A DNA stretch of 64,000 nt from VRUE01 sp035605695 (GTDB taxonomy: Bacteria > Actinomycetota > Thermoleophilia > Solirubrobacterales > 70-9). The notes below the pieces were generated by a model, which was given only the letters and a program-made list of their open reading frames with translations, had not been told where the DNA came from and did no database searches. The first letter of the stretch is position 1. Every line of letters begins with the position of its first letter. Position numbers and translations under genes: made by a program. This document shows, piece by piece, positions 58,567 to 64,000 of the stretch. The stretch spans positions 106,182-170,181 of the forward strand of contig DATNGZ010000052.1 in the NCBI GenBank assembly GCA_035605695.1, read 5' to 3'.

Positions 58567-58946
58567 CGGCCCTGCTCCGAGCGGGCCAAGATCCGCCCGA
58601 GCCTGACCGAGAGCTCGCGGGGACTGAAGGGCTTCGGCATGTACTCGTCGACGCCAAGGCTGAGGCCGCCGAGGACGTCCTCCTCGGCGGTGTGCTCGGT
58701 CAGCATCACGATTGGGACCGCCTTGGCCTGATCGTGCTCCCGCAGCCGCCGCACGACCTCGAAGCCGTCCAGCTTGGGCATCACCTTGTCAAGCACGAGA
58801 GCCGCCGGCTGCTCGGAGAGTGCCAGGGCGAGGGCTTGCTCACCGTCATGGGCCTCGATTACCTCGTATCCGTCCGCGGTGAGGCGTGTGCAGACCAACC
58901 GGCGAACCGTTGGAGAGTCCTCCGCAACCAGGATCTTCACCTTCAT
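58563..58946 (-). CDS. Single-domain response regulator (CheY-like)
   Basis: A 127-residue receiver with all key residues: acidic pair in LVAEDSPTVRR, acceptor Asp in LVLDKVMPKLDG, Thr in VMLTEHTAEED and Lys in YMPKPFSPREL. No output domain. Likely phosphorylated by the operon's CheA and able to act on the HEAT protein/glycosyltransferase or on the cyclic di-GMP enzymes. ATGA overlaps on both sides. Confidence 0.92.
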   Translation of the reverse strand: MKVKILVAEDSPTVRRLVCTRLTADGYEVIEAHDGEQALALALSEQPAALVLDKVMPKLDGFEVVRRLREHDQAKAVPIVMLTEHTAEEDVLGGLSLGVDEYMPKPFSPRELSVRLGRILARSEQGR

Positions 58947-61600
58947 CCACCTCCTCGTGTCTGCGCTGTCGGTCGGGCACCGGCCGGTTGGGAGACCTCG
59001 ACAAGCCGCTCGACTTGAGCATCGTCTCCTTCGGTTGACTCGGGACGGCCGAGGTGGAAGCCCTGGGCGTAATCGACGCCGAGTTTGCGGACCGTCGCCA
59101 GGGTGGCGGCATCCTCCACGCCCTCGGCGACCGTTTTTTGGCCGAACCCGTGGGCGATCGAGACGATTGCCTGCACCAGTTGCTGATCGGCCGGGTTCTT
59201 CTCCAGTTCGCGGATGAACTCGATGTCGATCTTCAGGTATTGCGCCGGGATGTGCTTGAGGTAGGTGAAAGAGCTGAAGCCGGTGCCGAAGTCATCGAGG
59301 GAGAGGCTGCAGCCAAGCTCACGGATCCGGCGCGCGAACTCCTGTGCGTCGTTCATGTTCGCCACCGCCGCGGTCTCGGTGATCTCGAAGTCGAAGCGAG
59401 CGGGATCCGCTCCGGCATTCAGCGTCCGTTCAAGCGCGGCGAGGTAGCGCGGGTCGGTGAGTGTGCGGACTGAGACGTTGACGGCGACGGCGACCCCTTT
59501 CTTGACCAGCTCGATCGCCCTGGTGAGGACGAGCAGGTCGATTTCGTGGATCAGCCCGAACCGCTCCGCCGCCGGCAGGAAGGAGGCCGGGGGGATCCTG
59601 TCGCCATGGCGGTCGACCATTCTCACCAGCAGCTCTTCGCGGGCCACTTGGCCAGTTTTCAGGTCGACTATTGGCTGCGAGTAGACGATCAGCCGATCCT
59701 CGTCGAGAGCGCCGCGAATCTGCTCCACCCAGGTGAGGGCCTGGCTGCTTTGGCCGGTGTAGAGAACGGTGCTCCCCCCGCCCATCTCCTTGGCCTCGTA
59801 AAGCGCGATGTCGGCGGCGACCAGGAGCTCGTCCGGCGTCTTCTCGTCCTCGCCGTCGAAGGGTGCGATTCCGATGCTGGCGCCCACAGTCGGCTTTGAC
59901 CCGGCCCTGGTCGCGGCGATCAATTTCTTTGCTACCGCGATCGCCTCGAGCTCAGTGGCCTCTCGCAGCAGCACGGCGAACTCGTCGCCGCCGATCCGGG
60001 CGACCACATCCGTCTCCCGCACCGTGGCGCCGAGGCTGGCCCCGACGTCGCTGAGGACCTGATCGCCACTCGGGTGCCCGTAGGAGTCGTTGACGAACTT
60101 GAAGGTGTCGAGGTCCATCAACAGCAGGGCGCCGGGGCGCGAGTAGCGCTGGGCGTAGGCGATCTGGTTCGAGACCTCCGCCTCGAAGCGACGCCGGTTG
60201 AAGAGGCCGGTAAGGCTGTCGTGATCGGCCTGATGGCGCAGCTGCTCCTTCATCTGGCGCTGGTGGGTGACATCATCGAAGACCGTGACCACGCCGACTA
60301 TCCGCCCGCCCTCGCGGATGGGCGTGCTGGTGTAGTCAACCGCGAGGCTGCTGCCGTCCTTGCGCCAGAAGAGCTCGTCGGTGATGCGGCGGGTCGCTCC
60401 CTCGGTCAGCGACTTGGCCGCCGCGCACTCCGACGCCGGGTACTGCGCTCCGTTGGCGCGGGTGTGATGGAGCAGCCCGTGCGAGCGCTGCCCGAGCACC
60501 TCCTCTGCCGAGTAGCCCAGCATCTCGAGCGCCGCCGGATTTGCATAGGTGATCCGGCCCTCGGGATCAACGCGGAAAATGCCCTCTCCGGCGGCGCTGA
60601 TGATCCCCTCGTTGTCCTTTGCCAGGCGCTCGTTCGCCTGGACCGAGGCGACGAGGCGGACCAGAATCAGACAGGGAACCAAGGCCGCCAGCGCGATAAC
60701 GATCGGGCTGCGATCGCCGAGCGTCTCCAAGATCAAGAGCCCGAAGGCGGCGATGAAGGCGACCACGATCGCGCCGAAGAGGGCTCGTCCCCGCAGGGCG
60801 CTGGCGGCCTCGAGGTGGGTCCCGAAGCGTGAGGACAGGGCCAGCAGCAGCATCGCAGCGGGCCAGCCGGCATCGAGCAGCGTTCCGGGGGCGTAGGCGC
60901 CGTTGGAGATCTCTCTCACGACGAGGACGTCACTTGCCAGCAGCATGAGCAGGCCAGCCGCCAGGGCGATGAAGGCCTTGCCGACTCTGGCGCGGCTCGG
61001 CGCGCAGACGAAGACCAGCATCACCAGGATCGCGAAGTCGAGGATCGAGTAGGAGAGTTGCCCGCCGACGACATCCGAGGCCACGCTGGGGTTGATCAAT
61101 CCGTTGAAGACCAGCTCGTAGCCAACCGCGGCGACCGCCGTCGCGACGATCGCTGCATCCAGCGAGACGCCGAGCCGCTCGGATGGGCGCCGTCGCCGTA
61201 TGAGCAGGGCGATGGCCGCAATGGCAAAGGGGTAAAAGCCGAGCCAGAAGATGTCCGCCGCGCTCGGGAACGTCGTCAGGGTCTTCTGGAAGAAGAAGAA
61301 GATGAGAAAACCGAAGGCCTGGCTGAGAATGCCGAGGCCTAGCATGAGCCAGGCCCCTCGGGCTCCGGCCGGACGGCTGACCCCAGCGAGCAACGTGACT
61401 ACAGCGGCGGTGAACACGGCCGCAGTCACCAGGCAATTTCTTAGGGTGACGTCTCCGGAGTCAGAGCCTGCCACCACAAGCACGATCTCCGCGACCAGGG
61501 CAAGAAGACCGAGCCCGAGGAATGCCCCGATCACGACAGGAGCCCACCGTCTCGGGTGGGTTCCTGTCGGGGGGGTGTCGGTCTGAAAGGGTTCCATCAT
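58943..61600 (-). CDS. Membrane PAS-GGDEF-EAL protein (cyclic di-GMP turnover)
   Basis: An 885-residue protein. About eight N-terminal helices (residues 17-300) form a membrane sensor. A PAS domain (about 325-430, GIFRVDPEGRITYANPAALE) and GGDEF (RIGGDEFAVLL, intact) follow. The EAL domain's first motif reads EELLVRM (ELL in place of EAL), while EITET, DDFGTGFSSF, LKIDIEF, TVAEGVED and QGFHLG are all kept, so phosphodiesterase activity remains possible. First gene of the operon. ATG 61600 or the adjacent ATG 61597 could start it. Confidence 0.92.
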   Translation of the reverse strand: MMEPFQTDTPPTGTHPRRWAPVVIGAFLGLGLLALVAEIVLVVAGSDSGDVTLRNCLVTAAVFTAAVVTLLAGVSRPAGARGAWLMLGLGILSQAFGFLIFFFFQKTLTTFPSAADIFWLGFYPFAIAAIALLIRRRRPSERLGVSLDAAIVATAVAAVGYELVFNGLINPSVASDVVGGQLSYSILDFAILVMLVFVCAPSRARVGKAFIALAAGLLMLLASDVLVVREISNGAYAPGTLLDAGWPAAMLLLALSSRFGTHLEAASALRGRALFGAIVVAFIAAFGLLILETLGDRSPIVIALAALVPCLILVRLVASVQANERLAKDNEGIISAAGEGIFRVDPEGRITYANPAALEMLGYSAEEVLGQRSHGLLHHTRANGAQYPASECAAAKSLTEGATRRITDELFWRKDGSSLAVDYTSTPIREGGRIVGVVTVFDDVTHQRQMKEQLRHQADHDSLTGLFNRRRFEAEVSNQIAYAQRYSRPGALLLMDLDTFKFVNDSYGHPSGDQVLSDVGASLGATVRETDVVARIGGDEFAVLLREATELEAIAVAKKLIAATRAGSKPTVGASIGIAPFDGEDEKTPDELLVAADIALYEAKEMGGGSTVLYTGQSSQALTWVEQIRGALDEDRLIVYSQPIVDLKTGQVAREELLVRMVDRHGDRIPPASFLPAAERFGLIHEIDLLVLTRAIELVKKGVAVAVNVSVRTLTDPRYLAALERTLNAGADPARFDFEITETAAVANMNDAQEFARRIRELGCSLSLDDFGTGFSSFTYLKHIPAQYLKIDIEFIRELEKNPADQQLVQAIVSIAHGFGQKTVAEGVEDAATLATVRKLGVDYAQGFHLGRPESTEGDDAQVERLVEVSQPAGARPTAQTRGGG

Positions 61601-61688
61601 CCTTCAGTTCATCGTCGAGTGGGGTCTCGACTTGACTTCCGAGTTCTCCCAGGCGTGGTTTGCGTAACGAACGTCCGGGCTGGCGAAA

Positions 61689-63209
61689 TCAGCGCAGCAG
61701 TTCGAGTACTGCCTGTTCACTGGCCGCCGCCGGATCCGCCCAGGCGGTGTCCTGCGCTGCTCCGCTGAGGACCGTCCAGGCGCCGGCGGATGCGGTCGGC
61801 CAGACGTGGTACTCGTTGTACGGGCTGTCGGTGATGGTGCGGTCGGCGCCGAGCGGGGCGAGGTTCTGCTTGCGGGTTATGTCCCACCAGGAGCTCATGC
61901 TGGCGTCGAGTGCTTCGGTCGGCTGGCCGAGGAAGCTCGATGCAAAGCGCATCTCCGCGGTCCCCTCGAACCAGAGGACGTCAGGCGCCCCCTTGCCGAT
62001 GTAGGGGCGGTAGCCGTTGAACGGCCCGCTGGCTTCGTAGGTCATGTTGTAGCTCGCCCTATCGTCTGAGAGGGCGATCGAGCGCTCGCCGATAGCGAAG
62101 TTCTGCTGGGCGTACTCATAGACCTGCTTGGCGAGGTCGTCGTCGCCGATGAAGCGGGCGTAGATGACGCCGAGGGCCTGGGTGTCGAGCGGGACGACTT
62201 CGTCGCCGACGCCCTGGCGGAAGTGCGCGAGCCCACCATCGCGAACGATGAGCAGCGAGTCGATGCCCTTGACGATTCCCGCCGCGGCCTCCCGGTAGCT
62301 GGCCGCAGTGCCTTCGTCTCCCTGTTCTTCCAGTTGTTGGGAGAGGGTCATCAGCGCGATCAGGGTGAGAATGTTGTGCTGGGTCGATACCCACTTGACG
62401 TCTGGGCCACCGCGCACAAGACCGTCGTCGCCGCGCAGGGAGAGGAGATAATCGACGGCGCGCCGGGCGCTGTCGAGATAGAGCGTGCTGCCGAAGCTGG
62501 AGTCGTAGTCGCTGAAAGCGATCGCGTCGAATGCGACCGGGCCGGCGCGGACGGTGCCGCTGCTTTCGCCGGTCTGGACGTCGAAGGCGAATTCGATCGA
62601 GCCGTCCTTGCGCTGCAGGGCCGCCAGCTGGTCGAGCAGGCGACCGGCCTGATCTTGGAGGCCGACGGAGGCGAACGCGGTGGCCGCGACCGCGGAGTCA
62701 TAGGTCCAGGACCAGTTGAGCAGGCGTTCGTAGGACGGATCGTCAATGGGTATGTCGAACGAGCGGATCAGCTGCAGTGATGTGATCCGTTGGCCGGTCG
62801 AAAGGCGAAGCGCGACCTTCTCGCTCTGTGAGGACTTCGTTCCGGGCCGCGCCGCGGGGGCGCGCATCGTGATCGGAACCACGGAGGAGGCCGATGCATG
62901 TCCCTTGCGGTGACGGGCGACACAGCTGCTGCGTGCCCTTCCGGAGCGCTTTGAGCATGAGACCGGCTTGCGCGGGCCGACCTGGCGGGCCAGCCACCGC
63001 GTGATCGCCCTCTTCGGACGGTGCGCTTTCTTAGCGGGCCAGGCATGCCGCACATGGTTGCCGGGGCGAGCAGCGCTTTTCGCGCCGGTTGCTTGCACCG
63101 AGGCGGTAGTTGACGACACGCTCACGGCAACGGCGGGCGCGACACTGATCGCGGTAAACGCAGCGGTGAGGATCACGGAGGTCAGCAAAAGACGAGGGCG
63201 AAGCGACAT
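61689..63209 (-). CDS. Secreted protein with an alpha/alpha-toroid-like domain
   Basis: A 506-residue exported protein. ATG 63209 is chosen because the signal peptide (LLLTSVILTAAFTAISVAPA) follows at once; an upstream ATG at 63293 would add 28 residues before it. A basic Lys/Arg/Ser-rich spacer precedes a domain with WSWTYDSAVAATAFASVGLQ, LLDQLAALQRKDGSIEFAFD, DALGVIYARF-like helices and a late DVLWFEGTAEMRFA. The helix-pair pattern with aromatic and acidic residues suggests an (alpha/alpha)6 glycoside hydrolase or lyase-like fold. No proven activity. Confidence 0.65.
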   Translation of the reverse strand: MSLRPRLLLTSVILTAAFTAISVAPAVAVSVSSTTASVQATGAKSAARPGNHVRHAWPAKKAHRPKRAITRWLARQVGPRKPVSCSKRSGRARSSCVARHRKGHASASSVVPITMRAPAARPGTKSSQSEKVALRLSTGQRITSLQLIRSFDIPIDDPSYERLLNWSWTYDSAVAATAFASVGLQDQAGRLLDQLAALQRKDGSIEFAFDVQTGESSGTVRAGPVAFDAIAFSDYDSSFGSTLYLDSARRAVDYLLSLRGDDGLVRGGPDVKWVSTQHNILTLIALMTLSQQLEEQGDEGTAASYREAAAGIVKGIDSLLIVRDGGLAHFRQGVGDEVVPLDTQALGVIYARFIGDDDLAKQVYEYAQQNFAIGERSIALSDDRASYNMTYEASGPFNGYRPYIGKGAPDVLWFEGTAEMRFASSFLGQPTEALDASMSSWWDITRKQNLAPLGADRTITDSPYNEYHVWPTASAGAWTVLSGAAQDTAWADPAAASEQAVLELLR

Positions 63210-63445
63210 AAGAGTCCTTGCGTAGGTGAGAGAAGCGATTGAGTGTGCATCGACCATCGAGTCGCGGACTTGAGGCAAGGAATTGCTGGGCACGCTTTAA
63301 CTGGACGCTGGGACGTCGATAGCAGGGTGACGATGACTTCCTTACCCTTAGCTCGAAGAGAAAGTACTTCGTCCAGGTTATTGATCACGAGATCCGCGAT
63401 GCGAGGATCGAAGTAGATCGAGCTCGCCCTCGATGCGTATGGCAT
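63182..63445 (-). CDS. Possible small FlbD-like protein
   Basis: An 87-residue frame. The first 50 residues (SSIYFDPRIADLVINNLDEV, then LSLRAKGKEVIVTLLS) resemble the short FlbD family, with an N-terminal strand, an LI helix and a GKEVIV strand. The rest looks random and runs into the start of the secreted-protein gene. AAAGGTGA lies before ATG 63445. No flagellar gene is present, so this may be a decayed or mis-called ORF. Confidence 0.25.
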   Translation of the reverse strand: MPYASRASSIYFDPRIADLVINNLDEVLSLRAKGKEVIVTLLSTSQRPVKACPAIPCLKSATRWSMHTQSLLSPTQGLLCRFALVFC

Positions 63446-63868
63446 AGAAGGTCACCTTTGCTCGTAGCGTTGATCTCAAATAGCGGCAGGCAAGCAGCAG
63501 GGTCCAACTAGGGAGTGGTGGGTCACGTGAATAGGGCTCCCTCTCGTCATGTGGATTTCAGCGCACTGCGTCGGTCACCACTTTTCCGGCCCCCTGAATC
63601 CGTCGGGAGAGGACCTAGGGGGCTCGCCGGCAATTGCATGAGCCAGCAGCGGTCGGGGTGAATCGACAGATCGCTGCCAGCTTCACGGCCGTGGATCTGG
63701 CCGCGGAGTACAGTCCTCCACGTATAAAACACCTTGTATATCCCCCAAACGGGCTAGGCGCAAGGACGGGATTCGACGCAAATGCCCTTGCATCGTCGAG
63801 GACATTTTGCTTATCGTACGAACCCTAGGAAGTAATCAACATGTACGGGTTCAGTGCCAAGGGAGTTC
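63446..63868. other. Non-coding gap before the last gene
   Basis: 423 bases in which I see no supported gene, tRNA or clear terminator. The right half (63720-63860) is richer in A+T, with TATAAAA at 63723-63729, and may hold the promoter of the rightward gene at 63869. Confidence 0.35.
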
Positions 63869-64000
63869 GTGGTGGCTTCTATTGATCCACCCGGCAACGG
63901 AGGCAACGCGCAGGTTTTTCCGGACGGCGAGTCTGATTCGCAGGCGACGGTGCGCCTGCGGACGGCGCTAGAGCGCTCGCGACATCCGATGCTGATCGCC
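63869..64000 (+). CDS. N-terminus of a probable PAS-domain signalling protein (cut by window end)
   Basis: 44 codons from GTG 63869 (GTG 63872 is also possible), with AAGGGAG just upstream. It begins with a polar segment, then VRLRTALERSRHPMLIA, which is how many PAS domains of this group start (ALE-x-S-x-x-PMLIAD). Nothing further can be said. Confidence 0.5.
   Translation, partial: MVASIDPPGNGGNAQVFPDGESDSQATVRLRTALERSRHPMLIA

Noticed and set aside
63740..63800. Possible cyclic di-GMP riboswitch because of GACGCAAA and GCCC blocks near cyclic di-GMP genes
   Set aside because: Only one short block of the consensus is present; the 5' half and the second stem are missing.
1..64000. CRISPR array or rRNA genes
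   Set aside because: No regularly spaced repeats of 24-40 bases and no conserved rRNA segments were seen on either strand.

Overview
The window is strongly GC-rich, with short intergenic gaps and many 4-base ATGA/GTGA gene overlaps. It looks like a non-flagellated actinobacterium, most likely class Thermoleophilia (Solirubrobacterales-like). The evidence is the codon usage, the short secreted proteins that begin with a basic stretch followed by an Ala/Leu/Val-rich segment (17041, 21300), and an Actinobacteria-type conjugation module. The placement is inferred from protein style; no marker gene is present.

Layout. (1) 1-14065 looks like chromosomal backbone: the start of an Nramp metal transporter, an SRPBCC protein, an ABC-2 exporter, a stress protein, an FAD oxidoreductase, a TreT-like glycosyltransferase, a redox operon (two-component system, cytochrome b-like protein, ApbE, ferric-reductase-like protein), an HNH protein, an alpha/beta hydrolase and a 3' remnant of a carotenoid-type FAD oxidoreductase. 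(2) 14148-48620 looks like a genomic island. It starts with a three-gene CBASS-like defence operon (CD-NTase, E2-like protein, one-TM putative effector) and an HU protein. Next come a sigma factor fused to an anti-sigma-like zinc finger and a membrane anchor, and a set of secreted surface proteins. A type IV secretion/conjugation operon follows (TcpC-, VirB2-, TcpE-like, a VirB4 split into two ORFs, VirB6-like, SLT-CHAP hydrolase, coupling ATPase, replication-relaxation protein), then an orphan DNA methyltransferase, an excisionase-like HTH and a tyrosine integrase. Cargo genes follow: four unknowns, a mosaic Ig/beta-helix/cutinase protein and a membrane protein-subtilase pair. The right edge carries the 3' half of a tRNA-Gly gene, the expected scar of tRNA-targeted integration. 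(3) 49073-61600 is a ten-gene chemosensory operon on the minus strand. It joins CheA/B/R/W and a chemoreceptor to a processive family-2 glycosyltransferase and to two cyclic-di-GMP proteins, which suggests control of exopolysaccharide rather than motility. (4) 61689-64000 holds a secreted protein and the start of a probable PAS-domain protein.

How the parts may work together. A 29-base element with fixed spacing occurs three times: just before the sigma-factor gene, before an ArsR-type regulator and before the conjugation operon. The island may therefore carry its own membrane-tethered sigma factor to switch on its transfer genes. The most unusual items are this sigma circuit, the split VirB4, the minimal CBASS operon, the duplicated integrase arm-binding domain and the membrane protein-subtilase pair.
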